Notes: generated by a model not told the origin, from the sequence alone. DNA of 14,111 nt from VFJL01 sp043721435 (GCA_043721435.1 JAYSQR010000001.1:1-14111); one strand, 5' to 3'; shown: positions 1 to 9,649, counted from the first letter of the stretch. Numbers and translations: made by a program.

Positions 1-1688
1 GTGAAATTCACCGCGACCAGACTCAATGCAGCGGTGGTCTCGCGCTGGAACAGCAGCAGGCCGCGCGATAGATAACGCGCGTAATCGTTATGAAAATAAT
101 GGTTGCCGTAGCGCAATTCGGCACAATTTTTACGCAGGTTCACCAGCCTGCGCGTCAGGGCGACTAGGCTTTTGCCGGCTGTGTCATAGAAATAATCCCA
201 GCGCAGTGGCCGCAATAGCAACACCCGGCCGAAGCCATCCTCGGGCAGAAAGTAGTTTTCACCAAACTCCTGGCCCTGCCACAGCATCGGGATGCCTTTC
301 GCGGCGAGCAATGCGATCAGATAGGGCTGCAACCGATACCAATGCGCACGGTCGCCCTCTGCAAACAGCGGATTCCGGTCGCGCTGACGCAACCCGAATT
401 CGCACAGAAAACGGCTATGGTCATGGTTCTCGATATATTGCAGCGGGGCCTTGAGCAAGGTTTCACCGTTCTGGGTGGCCTGCTCGATATAGCCGAACGC
501 GCCGAGCCGCTGGCCGAGATTTTCAACTGCTCCCGCTGCGCTGTGAGCGCAGGCCCCTGCTGCCCCGAAACTGGCATTCTGCCAGGTAGCGTTGCTGTAA
601 CTCTGCTCAAGGATCTGTTCAGGGGCTTCGAGTTGTTCGGCGATCTGGATCAGTCGCGGGCCTTCCGGCGCGTCGAAGCGGGCCAGGCTGGTAATCGCGT
701 TCTTGACGTACTGGTAGGTATGGAAAACCAGATTGGCATAACCCACGCCTACTGGGCCATCCCAGTAATTCGGCACACAATCGTAGCGGAAGCCGTCGAT
801 GTGATAGGTTTCCAGCCAGTGCAGGTTGACACTGTAGAAGAAATCGCGCGTCAGGGTACGGTTGAAGTCGGTGCTGATGCCGAAATAGTCTTTGGCGAAC
901 GTCCCCATAAACGGGTTTTCGAGATAGTGCAGTCGCCGGTAGAGATCGGCATAAGGAAAATCTTCCCCGGTATGGCCATAAACCGCATCAACAATCACTG
1001 CCAGCCCGCGCTGGTGCGCCGCGTCAACACAGCGCTGGAAATCGTCACGCCGTCCAAAACGTTCATCCACTCCAAAATAGCCCAGTGGCAGGTAGCCCCA
1101 GTCGACCTCGAGTGCGACATTGCTGACCGGCATTACCGACAGTGCGTTCATCCCCAGATCGGCGAGGTAATCGAGGCGGTCGATCGCGCCTTGCAGGCTG
1201 CCGCCGAATTCGGCAAGGTTCAATTCGTACACGATCAGATCACGCAGCGCCGGTGTTTTCCAGCTCGCCTCAGCGGGGCTCCAGACGTAAGGGGTATAGC
1301 CGAGCGTGAAGGCGGAGAGTTTGCCGGTGGCGTATTCGCGCGCAAAAGGATCGATGATCCAGTCCAGTACCCCGGCATTCGGGTTGTGCAACTCGAAGCG
1401 GTAGACATGCCGGCCGGGTGAACCGAAACGCGAACCTGGCTGTGGGTCATGGGCGGCATTGAAATCCACTGTTGCCGACCAGAAATCACCGTAATCGGCA
1501 TTAACGCCGTGCTGCAACTCGAAGGCCAGCGGCTGAACTGCCTGAATGAACTGATCGCAAACGTGAATGATTTTCACATATAGCCGGTTGCCATCGGTGG
1601 CAGAGACCCACGGCAACAGCACGCCGAAATTGACCACACCAGGCGCGGATTCGCGGGGGCCGAGTTGGGCCAGCGGAAGTTTTTTCAT
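1..1688 (-). CDS. GH13 alpha-amylase-superfamily enzyme, C-terminus beyond window
   Basis: The reverse strand is open from an ATG at 1688 to the window edge (562 codons, no stop), so the C-terminus is missing. Residues about 1-140 look like an N-terminal beta-sandwich (E-set/CBM48-like), followed by a GH13 barrel. All four conserved GH13 regions are visible: DAVYGH (D234-H239), GFRYDCV with the presumed nucleophile D303, IAEQL with the presumed acid/base E351, and ENHDHSR with the transition-state stabiliser D423. The phrase PMLWQGQEFGE resembles glycogen branching enzymes and maltooligosyl-trehalose trehalohydrolases, so the substrate is probably an alpha-1,4-glucan. I cannot choose between hydrolase and transferase. 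No signal peptide is seen, so it is likely cytoplasmic. A GGAGGA motif lies about 22 bases upstream of the ATG, too far for an ideal ribosome site; an in-frame TTG two codons upstream is a weaker alternative. The family is certain, the exact activity is not. Confidence 0.9.
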   Translation of the reverse strand, partial: MKKLPLAQLGPRESAPGVVNFGVLLPWVSATDGNRLYVKIIHVCDQFIQAVQPLAFELQHGVNADYGDFWSATVDFNAAHDPQPGSRFGSPGRHVYRFELHNPNAGVLDWIIDPFAREYATGKLSAFTLGYTPYVWSPAEASWKTPALRDLIVYELNLAEFGGSLQGAIDRLDYLADLGMNALSVMPVSNVALEVDWGYLPLGYFGVDERFGRRDDFQRCVDAAHQRGLAVIVDAVYGHTGEDFPYADLYRRLHYLENPFMGTFAKDYFGISTDFNRTLTRDFFYSVNLHWLETYHIDGFRYDCVPNYWDGPVGVGYANLVFHTYQYVKNAITSLARFDAPEGPRLIQIAEQLEAPEQILEQSYSNATWQNASFGAAGACAHSAAGAVENLGQRLGAFGYIEQATQNGETLLKAPLQYIENHDHSRFLCEFGLRQRDRNPLFAEGDRAHWYRLQPYLIALLAAKGIPMLWQGQEFGENYFLPEDGFGRVLLLRPLRWDYFYDTAGKSLVALTRRLVNLRKNCAELRYGNHYFHNDYARYLSRGLLLFQRETTAALSLVAVNF

Positions 1689-1736
1689 GGTCAAGAAGCC
1701 TGTGAATAAGTCCTCCGCCGCGCCCACACGGGGGTT

Positions 1737-1759
1737 GTTCAGAGGTTCCTTAACTATAG
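1737..1759 (-). repeat. 23-bp leader element, copy 1
   Basis: Read on the reverse strand this is CTATAGTTAA, GGAA, CCTCTGAAC. It matches 20 of 23 bases of 9057-9079 on the forward strand. It sits about 50 bases upstream of the GH13 start in the same orientation as that gene. It contains TATAGT, which could act as a -10 box, but no good -35 box is found at the correct distance. It may be a shared regulatory element or the end of a dispersed repeat. Confidence 0.45.
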
Positions 1760-1794
1760 TTGATCAGGGGCGATATTTTTGGCTGCCTGATCCA

Positions 1795-2142
1795 TCAGGG
1801 GCGCTCGCCGCCCTTTGGCCCCCAGAATACGACCCATGTTCCAAAATCGCTGGAGAAATTCTCGAAGCGGTGTTCAACACCTGCTGCCACAAACAGGCAG
1901 TCACCCGCCTTGAACGAATGGTGCTCGCCATTGATGACCAACTCACCCGTTCCACGATGAATAAAATAGACTTCATCCTGTTCGTGCGGGGTTTGCGGGT
2001 CATGGCCGGCCGGCGCGTAATACTCAACCGACATCGTGCCGTGAGCGAGTGCTACGGCGAAAGGCTCGCCCATGGGCCATTCGTCGGTGACGGGACCGGG
2101 GATGCGGGATACAACTTCTTCATAAGTGACTTTGGTTTTCAA
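1795..2142 (-). CDS. Single-domain cupin protein (TTG start)
   Basis: A 115-residue small beta-barrel protein of the cupin_2 type. Motif 1 is seen as H53-x3-E57-x6-G (PHEQDEVYF..GTGEL), and motif 2 as GDCLFVAAGVEHRFEN with H91; H47/H53, E57 and H91 are the likely metal ligands. In motif 2 the usual Pro is replaced by Ala. Such stand-alone cupins bind a divalent metal and act as isomerases, dioxygenases or sugar/ligand sensors; the sequence does not say which. The start is a TTG at 2142: the reverse strand reads AGGAG seven bases before it and no ATG fits the domain boundary. It lies 68 bases downstream of the small membrane protein in the same direction, so co-transcription is possible. No signal peptide is visible, so it is cytoplasmic. 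Confidence 0.85.
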   Translation of the reverse strand: MKTKVTYEEVVSRIPGPVTDEWPMGEPFAVALAHGTMSVEYYAPAGHDPQTPHEQDEVYFIHRGTGELVINGEHHSFKAGDCLFVAAGVEHRFENFSSDFGTWVVFWGPKGGERP

Positions 2143-2150
2143 AGTAAGCT

Positions 2151-2212
2151 CCTGCGATAAAGAATGGGACTGTATTGCCAGTGGCCTGGGATGGATTTCC
2201 AGCGATAAAGTC
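2151..2212. repeat. Short direct repeat in the cupin leader
   Basis: The forward-strand words CCTGCGATAAAG (from 2151) and CCAGCGATAAAG (from 2199) are the same 12-mer with one mismatch, 48 bases apart. One copy covers the cupin Shine-Dalgarno and the other abuts the stop of the membrane-protein gene. It could be a repeated protein-binding site or chance. Confidence 0.35.
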
Positions 2213-2582
2213 AGTCTTTCGATACGTCTCTGGAGTCCGCATCCGTGGTGGGCTCGGTCGCAATTTGCGCATCGCGGTCAGCGGTATCATCCGATATGTC
2301 CTGGAATCTGCCGGAAACAGCCGCAAGAGACTGGCTGCGGCTGATCAGAAATTTATACAGGGGAAATCCCAGAATGCCAATAAGCGCTCCAAATAAAAGG
2401 CCGGCAAACGGTGCCAGAAAAAGGACAAGAAATCCTGTAGCGATGTCGTCACTCTGAAAATAGAGCAGTGCGTTGAACGGAGAAAGCAGCGTATTGGCGC
2501 AACAAAATGCGACAGAATTGAATTTGACGAAGGAAACAAAGTTGAGTTGTACGAGGTATCTGCTCATCTGATTTCCAGTCAT
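2211..2582 (-). CDS. Small membrane protein of unknown function
   Basis: The frame is open far upstream (to 2921), but only the last 123 codons have protein-like composition, so I place the start at the ATG at 2582 (alternative ATG 2567, five codons later). Neither has a strong ribosome binding site. Two hydrophobic segments are visible: residues about 14-42 (FVSFVKFNSVAF...) and about 50-80 (LVLFLAPFAGLLFGALIGIL, then PLYKFLI). A polar, Asp-rich tail of about 40 residues follows. The pattern (helix, short polar loop, Gly-rich helix ending in LYKFL) resembles small two-helix inner-membrane proteins of the DUF3566 type, but this is a resemblance only. It may be transcribed with the downstream cupin gene. 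No catalytic motif is visible. Confidence 0.6.
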   Translation of the reverse strand: MTGNQMSRYLVQLNFVSFVKFNSVAFCCANTLLSPFNALLYFQSDDIATGFLVLFLAPFAGLLFGALIGILGFPLYKFLISRSQSLAAVSGRFQDISDDTADRDAQIATEPTTDADSRDVSKD

Positions 2583-2725
2583 TGATTGAACGGCACCCTG
2601 TTGGGCGCGCAGTTGCGGTCTGGCCGATTGTATGAGGTCTGAGCGGGGCGCGCAAATCTCCGACTTCCCCCAAGTTGCACATGCTTTGCCAGATTGTGCG
2701 CAGGGTGCCGGACGATTGTCGGTCA

Positions 2726-2740
2726 AGTTGACGTTCAACT
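2726..2740. promoter_or_regulatory. Palindrome overlapping the lon -35 box
   Basis: AGTTGA, spacer CGT, TCAACT forms a perfect 6-base inverted repeat that covers the TTGACG -35 box. Its placement suggests an operator where a dimeric regulator could block or modulate transcription, but no regulator is known here. Confidence 0.35.
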
Positions 2741-2755
2741 GGTCAATGCTAGACT
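2728..2755 (+). promoter_or_regulatory. Candidate sigma70 promoter of lon
   Basis: TTGACG (2728-2733) and TAGACT (2750-2755) are separated by 16 bases, matching five and four positions of the -35 and -10 consensus. The pair lies about 115 bases upstream of the preferred lon start. A CTTGAAA box at 2769 resembles a heat-shock sigma32 -35 element, but no matching CCCCAT -10 box was found. Confidence 0.45.
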
Positions 2756-2869
2756 GAAACGGAAGCACCTTGAAATTCCTGTCTTTCAACGCAACTTTGT
2801 AAGTTGCCGGTGCCGCAACCGCACACTGCACAGATGACAGAAGAATCGACTCATAGTGAGAGAGCTGCC

Positions 2870-5251
<2,382 letters not shown>

Positions 5252-5268
5252 GCCCGGCCGGTGTCGCC

Positions 5269-5454
5269 ATGCCCTGGACGGCCGAACATTACCCACTGGC
5301 CATGCGGAATTTGCCGCCGCTGGTGCGGCTGAAAGCGATTGCCATTGCCAACGCCTTGCTCGCCGAGGGCATGGACGAAGGTCGGGCGATCCGTATCGCG
5401 ATTGCCCGTGCTAGGCAATGGGCAGTTCACGTTGGTGGGAGTAGTGCGGTTTAG
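5269..5454 (+). CDS. Conserved 61-residue small protein
   Basis: The sequence begins MPWTAEHYPLAMRNLPPLVR and continues with KAIAIANALLAEGMDEGRA and IRIAIARARQWAV. This layout (MPW..YP....NLP..VR.KAI.IANALL..G..EG.AI.IAI..A..W) is a recurring pattern in small bacterial proteins that I recognise by shape but cannot name. It is predicted to be mostly helical, soluble and cytosolic. The gene starts 17 bases after the lon stop, with only a weak ribosome site, so it is likely translated from the lon message, perhaps by coupling. A functional link with Lon is possible but not shown. Confidence 0.75.
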   Translation: MPWTAEHYPLAMRNLPPLVRLKAIAIANALLAEGMDEGRAIRIAIARARQWAVHVGGSSAV

Positions 5455-5571
5455 ACGGAGCTGACTATCTTGGGACATCATGCCGTGCTGTTTGCCCGGT
5501 ATCTCGTCTGCATATTGCATTATGCTGGGTGTGTGTGTTTTCTCAACAACAATTCAGGCCCGCTTTCCTTG

Positions 5572-5592
5572 AGCCCGCAGGGCTGTCTTTAT
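5572..5592 (+). terminator. Weak terminator-like hairpin after the lon unit
   Basis: AGCCC (5572-5576), loop GCA, GGGCT (5580-5584), then GTCTTTATT. The stem has only five pairs and the T-run is broken. It lies between convergent genes and would act on the rightward lon transcript. Confidence 0.35.
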
Positions 5593-6221
5593 TTGAAAAC
5601 CATACTGTCTTTTAACCGTTTCAATGTTTCCTGTAGTGCTTCAAGCTGCTGGGCGGTCAGGGTAGATGGATCCACCCGGCCGAAAACAGAGCTCATTTCG
5701 TTCTCGACCATGTACATGAATCCATTCCGGTCGAAAATGAGCAGTCCCTTCATGGCGTCGAATCGCTGGTTCTTTTTGGAATCAAGCAACGCGGAGCCTT
5801 CGGGAAGATCGATCAGTGCAAAATAGACCTTGTTCTTGCCGTCATCCAGTAATTCCTCCCGCACTGTCCGCATGCCTTTGGCTGCCCGGCTGGAGAACAC
5901 AGGCACGGCGACGTTGTTGAAGTAATCGCGGTAGGCCGCATAGCGCTTTTCGCTGTCCCGGAATGTTGTGGCGGCATCAGCAGGCAAGCGTGAATACGTT
6001 ATTGCCGAGAGATTGCCGAGATCGTCATGAAACGAGACGCTGCCGCTGTTGTCGTCGTTCTGGTCGCGTATTTTCAGGTTGGTCCAGTTCGGCAAAGCCA
6101 CCGTGAAATTGTTGAGGGGAGACTGGTACTTGCCACCTCCAACTGTTCCTTTTGTCGTGGCGCATCCGGCAACAACCAGCGACAGCAGCATCAGCATGCA
6201 TAAGCAGTGAATCTGTTTCAC
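5589..6221 (-). CDS. Putative lipoprotein of unknown function (GTG start)
   Basis: A 210-residue protein. The longest frame opens at 6290, but the GTG at 6221 is preceded by AAGGAG with seven bases between, and it places a textbook signal peptide at the N-terminus (hydrophobic LCMLMLLSLVV then the lipobox VAGC, lipidated Cys20). It should be exported and anchored in the inner or outer membrane. The mature part (about 190 residues) has the composition of an alpha/beta periplasmic domain, with an FTVALP.W..LKIRDQ strand region near its start and a Gln/Leu-rich helix at the end; I do not recognise a family. The Shine-Dalgarno overlaps the stop codon of the upstream acetyltransferase (TAAGGAG), indicating an operon with translational coupling. 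Confidence 0.85.
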   Translation of the reverse strand: MKQIHCLCMLMLLSLVVAGCATTKGTVGGGKYQSPLNNFTVALPNWTNLKIRDQNDDNSGSVSFHDDLGNLSAITYSRLPADAATTFRDSEKRYAAYRDYFNNVAVPVFSSRAAKGMRTVREELLDDGKNKVYFALIDLPEGSALLDSKKNQRFDAMKGLLIFDRNGFMYMVENEMSSVFGRVDPSTLTAQQLEALQETLKRLKDSMVFK

Positions 6222-6232
6222 TTCGTATCTCC

Positions 6233-6829
6233 TTACGATGAGGATGGTTGACCGGACCTGCTCAGCAGGTTGTCTTTGACCGCCGGCCATTCATGCCGCA
6301 GTATCGAATAGACCACGGTATCGCGGATCGAACCGTCCGGCATTATCTGGTGGCTGCGCAAAATTCCGTCCTGTTTCGCACCCAGTCTTTCAATTGAAGT
6401 TCTGGAGGCCTGATTGAAAAAATGTGTCCTGAATTCTACGGCAATGGCTTCTTTCTGTTCAAAGACGTACTGCAGCAGCAACAATTTGGTTTCGCTGTTG
6501 ACCCCCGTCCTGCACGCCGATTTCGCAAACCACGTATAGCCCAGCATCGGCCTTCTGTTCAATTCATCGACGTTGTAAAAACGCGTGGTGCCGACAATTT
6601 TGTTTGTTTCCTTGAGCCTGACGGCAAAGGCGATATTTCTTTGTTTTGCATCGGCAATGGCATGCGTCACGTAGCCCGCCATCTGCTCCGGTGAAGGTAC
6701 GCGCGCAAACCAGAGCTTCCAGAACTCTCCGTCCCTTACCGCAGCCTGCAACGGTTCGACATGGCTTATGTCGAGCGGCTCGAGTGTTACCAGCGCCCCG
6801 CTCAGTTCGATATTTTCCAGCCAGCTCAT
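6233..6829 (-). CDS. GNAT-family N-acetyltransferase (RimJ/RimL type)
   Basis: A 198-residue cytosolic protein of the acetyl-CoA-dependent GNAT fold. The N-terminal phrase LVTLEPLDISHVEPLQAAV is typical of RimJ/RimL-like enzymes, and the conserved C-terminal half shows RTGVNSETKLLLLQYVFE (residues about 108-124, where cofactor binding is expected) followed by VEFRTHFFNQASRTSIERLG, the usual beta5-helix4 segment. Members acetylate protein N-termini, amino sugars or small amines; the substrate here is unknown. The start at 6829 has an AGG about nine bases upstream. It overlaps the ribosome site of the downstream lipoprotein gene, so the two are probably one transcription unit. A 98-base gap with a hairpin separates it from the transporter gene. 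Confidence 0.9.
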   Translation of the reverse strand: MSWLENIELSGALVTLEPLDISHVEPLQAAVRDGEFWKLWFARVPSPEQMAGYVTHAIADAKQRNIAFAVRLKETNKIVGTTRFYNVDELNRRPMLGYTWFAKSACRTGVNSETKLLLLQYVFEQKEAIAVEFRTHFFNQASRTSIERLGAKQDGILRSHQIMPDGSIRDTVVYSILRHEWPAVKDNLLSRSGQPSSS

Positions 6830-6907
6830 TGTCTGATACCTGTCCCTTGCATTCGCCTAGCTAACGGTGCCATAAAGTTCCCCTGCATCTTGCCATAGGC
6901 GGGTGCA

Positions 6908-6924
6908 GGCTTCAACGTGAAGCC
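6908..6924 (-). terminator. Stem-loop just after the transporter stop codon
   Basis: GGCTTCA, loop of three, TGAAGCC is a perfect 7-base-pair stem located three bases beyond the TAG of the transporter gene. On the reverse strand it is followed by TGCACCCG and not by a T-run, so it is more likely a 3'-end stabilising or Rho-assisted hairpin than a classical intrinsic terminator. Confidence 0.4.
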
Positions 6925-6927
6925 GTG

Positions 6928-8310
6928 CTACGCCACCAGAAAATAGCAGACCAAGGTAATGACCGAGGCACCGATGAAATTGAGCGCCAGTCCTTCCCGC
7001 GCCATACTGGCAATGGGCACCCTGCCGGTGCTGAAGATGATGGCATTGGGCGCGGTTGCGACCGGCAGCATGAACGCGAAACTGGCGCTCATGGCAGCCG
7101 GCACCATCAGCAGACTAGGGTCGACGCCCGCTGCAACGCCTGCCGCCGCAAGAATCGGCATCAACAAGACGGTGGTTGCCGTATTGCTGGTGGTCTCGGT
7201 AAGAAAGGTTACCGCCAGCGCGATGACTGCGATGATGATCAGCGGGTGCAGGCTGGCAAGAGCAGTCAATTGACCGCCGATAAAGCCGGAGATGCCAGAC
7301 TCAACGAACGCATGCGCGATGGCGATGCCCGCCGCAAACAGGATGAGTATGCCCCAGGGCACCTTCTCGGCGGTCTCCCAGTCCAGCAGCCTGCCACCAC
7401 GGCCATTGGGCACCAGGAACATCACGACTACCGCGATCAACGCGACCGTAGCGTCGTTGGCGCCCTTGAGATCGAACCAGGTGCTCCAGCCGCCGAAGGG
7501 TTCAATACGTGTCACCCATGCCAGGATGGTGAGGCCGAAGACGATCAGCACACGCCGCTCTTCCGGGCGCCAGGCGCCGGGTGGGGGAATCACCAGTTCG
7601 CCATGGTAGTTCAGGTTGCGCGTCAGCCATAAACCTGCCAGCGGCAGCATCAGTAAAACGGTGGGCAATCCCCAGCTCATCCACTGCGTGAAGCTGACCG
7701 CATTGCCGGTGAATATCTGGTACTGCTGCATGAATACCAGATTCGGCGGCGTGCCAATGGGTGTGCCTAGACCGCCGATGCTGCAGCCGTAGGCGATCGC
7801 CAACAGCAGCGGCATGGCCAGTTTCTTGTCCTGGCTGCGTTCGATCACCGCGAGCGCAATCGGCAGCATCATCAGTGCCGTTGCCGTATTCGATATCCAC
7901 ATGCTCAATGCTGCGCATGCGCACATGAAACCCAGCACAATGCGCCGGCTGCTGTGCCCGCCCACCAGGCTGACCATGCCCAGGGCGATGCGCCGGTGCG
8001 CGCCGGAGCGCTCCATGGCGGTAGAGATGATGAATCCGCCGAGTAGCAGCAGAATCAGATCGCTGCCGTAGGCGCTGGCTATCTTCTCCTGTGGCAGGAC
8101 CCCGGCAAGCGGAAAGACTGCCAGCGGAATGATGGAAGTGGCGGGAATGGGAATGGGTTCGAAGATCCACCACACCACGCACAGAATTGCCACTGCTCCG
8201 GTCCAGCATGCTTTGGATTCCCATCCGGATAGGTTCATGGCCATCGCCATTGCAGCCGCGAGCACGGGCCCCGCGAGCAATGCCCATTGGCGGTTGGGAG
8301 CAATGGTCAT
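6928..8310 (-). CDS. DASS/SLC13-family anion transporter
   Basis: A 460-residue inner-membrane protein with about a dozen hydrophobic segments. The frame is open to 8619, but the extra N-terminus lies inside the glycosylase gene and is not membrane-like, so ATG 8310 is chosen. The two substrate- and sodium-binding SNT signatures of the divalent anion:sodium symporter family are present: MWISNTAT (S140-T142) and TETTSNTATT (S375-T377), each in a repeat half. LGTPIGTPPNLV (about 181-192) is the family loop. Relatives carry C4-dicarboxylates, citrate, sulfate or phosphate, usually coupled to sodium; the substrate cannot be read from sequence. It begins 25 bases after the glycosylase stop and is probably co-transcribed with it. 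The ribosome site is weak (GGTAA). Confidence 0.92.
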   Translation of the reverse strand: MTIAPNRQWALLAGPVLAAAMAMAMNLSGWESKACWTGAVAILCVVWWIFEPIPIPATSIIPLAVFPLAGVLPQEKIASAYGSDLILLLLGGFIISTAMERSGAHRRIALGMVSLVGGHSSRRIVLGFMCACAALSMWISNTATALMMLPIALAVIERSQDKKLAMPLLLAIAYGCSIGGLGTPIGTPPNLVFMQQYQIFTGNAVSFTQWMSWGLPTVLLMLPLAGLWLTRNLNYHGELVIPPPGAWRPEERRVLIVFGLTILAWVTRIEPFGGWSTWFDLKGANDATVALIAVVVMFLVPNGRGGRLLDWETAEKVPWGILILFAAGIAIAHAFVESGISGFIGGQLTALASLHPLIIIAVIALAVTFLTETTSNTATTVLLMPILAAAGVAAGVDPSLLMVPAAMSASFAFMLPVATAPNAIIFSTGRVPIASMAREGLALNFIGASVITLVCYFLVA

Positions 8311-8335
8311 GGGGTTACCGGGAAATGTGAGCGTG

Positions 8336-8890
8336 TCACAGTTGGGATTGCAGCAGCAAGCTGATCGGTGGGCTGATGGATGGGCTAGGCAACGGTATTG
8401 TCCGCCACGCCTCCAGCTTGCGTGCATAAGACAGGGAAGCATTCGCCGGGCTGGTGGACGGGAGGCGCGTATAGCGGAGGACTCTGCTGCCGATCTCTCG
8501 CAGCACATGCTGCCTGAAGCAGGCTTCCGCTTTTGCGCCATTGAAGAACACATGCGTGATCTGCGGGTGAGCGCGGAAGAACGTGCAAAAGTCGTTCGCA
8601 GTCTGCGTGTCAGCCTCAATCATCGAGTCCAGGCTGCCCTCGCGCCGGCATGACTGGAGCACGTCCCACAGTGCGATCCGGGCTGAATTCAGTGCCTGCA
8701 CTCTCACCTCATAGGGCGAAGTCGGATCAAGCTGGAGCAGCTCGGAAATGATCCGCCAGAACGCGTTCTGGGCGTGGGCGTAGTACTGACCCGCGGCCAG
8801 CGAGGCGCGCCCCGGCATGCTGCCAAGGATGAGGATCTCTGCGTTCTTATCTGCGATCGGCGCAAAACTGTAGATGTATGCCACGTTCAT
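8336..8890 (-). CDS. Hypoxanthine-DNA glycosylase (UDG superfamily, family 6)
   Basis: A 184-residue cytosolic DNA-repair enzyme. It carries the signatures of the family-6 HDG branch of the uracil-DNA glycosylase superfamily: ILGSMPGRASLAAGQYYAH followed by NAFWRI (N42 is a likely catalytic residue in this family), FFNGAKA (N117), and RLPSTSPANA (residues 142-151), the DNA-minor-groove loop. Known members remove deaminated adenine (hypoxanthine) from DNA and lack strong uracil activity. The usual YY.HPxNxFW has Ala40 in place of Pro here. The start ATG at 8890 has no clear Shine-Dalgarno. The C-terminal 20 residues are Ser/Pro/Leu-rich and probably disordered. The transporter gene follows 25 bases downstream, but no functional link is apparent. 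Confidence 0.88.
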   Translation of the reverse strand: MNVAYIYSFAPIADKNAEILILGSMPGRASLAAGQYYAHAQNAFWRIISELLQLDPTSPYEVRVQALNSARIALWDVLQSCRREGSLDSMIEADTQTANDFCTFFRAHPQITHVFFNGAKAEACFRQHVLREIGSRVLRYTRLPSTSPANASLSYARKLEAWRTIPLPSPSISPPISLLLQSQL

Positions 8891-9220
8891 AAGGCCAGCG
8901 TACCATGGGTTATCGCCATTTTCATATTTTCACATAATGGCAGCGGTAACGGGGATTTACGCAGCACCCCAAGCTTCAGAGGTTTCTGTCTCATGGTTTG
9001 TGGTGTGGCTTGCGTAGTCCACAATCCTTACCGTCCGGCAATCGGGTAAATATTGTCTATAGTTAAAAAGCCTCTGAACCAATCCTGTACAGACGTGATG
9101 TGACAGTGAGTTACTCCTGTAGTAACGGCAAGGACACGCTAAGTAAGTGTGCGCTGACTACCACTCAACCATAAGGTCGTTGCAAGACCAGACCCGTAGC
9201 TCATGTATCAGGACATCGCC
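8891..9220. other. Divergent intergenic region with repeats and hairpins
   Basis: About 330 bases lie between the divergent glycosylase and BON-lipoprotein genes. They contain the second copy of the 23-bp leader element (9057-9079), an inverted TTCAGAGG word at about 8975, the hairpin GTTACT-CCTGT-AGTAAC (9110-9126) and GGTC-loop-GACC near 9175. Promoters for both genes should lie here, but no strong -35/-10 pair stands out. No convincing ORF is present. Confidence 0.5.
9057..9079 (+). repeat. 23-bp leader element, copy 2
   Basis: CTATAGTTAA, AAAG, CCTCTGAAC matches the reverse strand of 1737-1759 at 20 of 23 bases. Like copy 1 it lies in the leader of, and is oriented with, a gene (the BON lipoprotein start at 9221 is 142 bases downstream). 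Confidence 0.45.
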
Positions 9221-9613
9221 ATGACATTGCGCTATCGATTCACCACTTCCCTTTCCCTCATTCTGCTGGTTTCGATGCTGGGGTGTGTGTCAGCGCCCAG
9301 GCAAGAGCAAATGGATGAATCCGCTACGCTGCGTCCGAATGAATTGTCTCAGGCCGGCGCTTCGACACCAAAGCAAGAACAACTGGCTGAATCTGTTGAT
9401 GATGCTGTCATTGCTGCCCAGGTAAAGGAGGCAATTCTCAACGAACCCTACTTGCGCACGGAGAAAATCAGCGTTGAAACTTCCAAAGGTACGGTTCAGT
9501 TAAGCGGCTTCGTCAGTACCTTCTTTGCCAGGAGCAAAGCGATCGAAATTGCCCGCAGCATCAAAGGGGTTATAGCTGTCAAGGATGAGATGAGGCTCAT
9601 GGGACAGTACTAG
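9221..9613 (+). CDS. BON-domain lipoprotein (OsmY-like)
   Basis: A 130-residue exported protein. I choose ATG 9221 because AGGA precedes it with seven bases between; ATG 9203 lacks a ribosome site. The signal peptide is hydrophobic (LSLILLVSMLGC) with a probable lipobox ending at Cys22, although Met at the -3 position is less common. A linker with a loosely repeated QEQ..ES motif is followed by one BON domain (about residues 60-127: VDDAVIAAQVKEAILNE, ISVETSKGTVQLSGFV, IARSIKGVIAVKDE). BON domains bind phospholipid or other envelope partners and are common in osmotic-stress proteins such as OsmY and DolP. Expected location is the periplasmic face of a membrane. Single-BON architecture distinguishes it from OsmY, which has two. 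Confidence 0.88.
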   Translation: MTLRYRFTTSLSLILLVSMLGCVSAPRQEQMDESATLRPNELSQAGASTPKQEQLAESVDDAVIAAQVKEAILNEPYLRTEKISVETSKGTVQLSGFVSTFFARSKAIEIARSIKGVIAVKDEMRLMGQY

Positions 9614-9649
9614 CCTAGCCGTACATGCATACAAGGAAGGGGGTGAGGC

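Noticed and set aside
342..1421. Forward open frame of 359 codons
   Set aside because: It lies antisense to the GH13 gene, whose four catalytic regions are intact on the reverse strand; the forward product has no family features.
6925..7632. Forward open frame of 235 codons inside the transporter gene
   Set aside because: Composition is that of an antisense frame, and the transporter has both SNT signatures on the reverse strand.
8311..8619. N-terminal extension of the transporter
   Set aside because: The added 103 residues overlap the glycosylase gene in another frame, are Arg/Ser/Cys-rich and not membrane-like.
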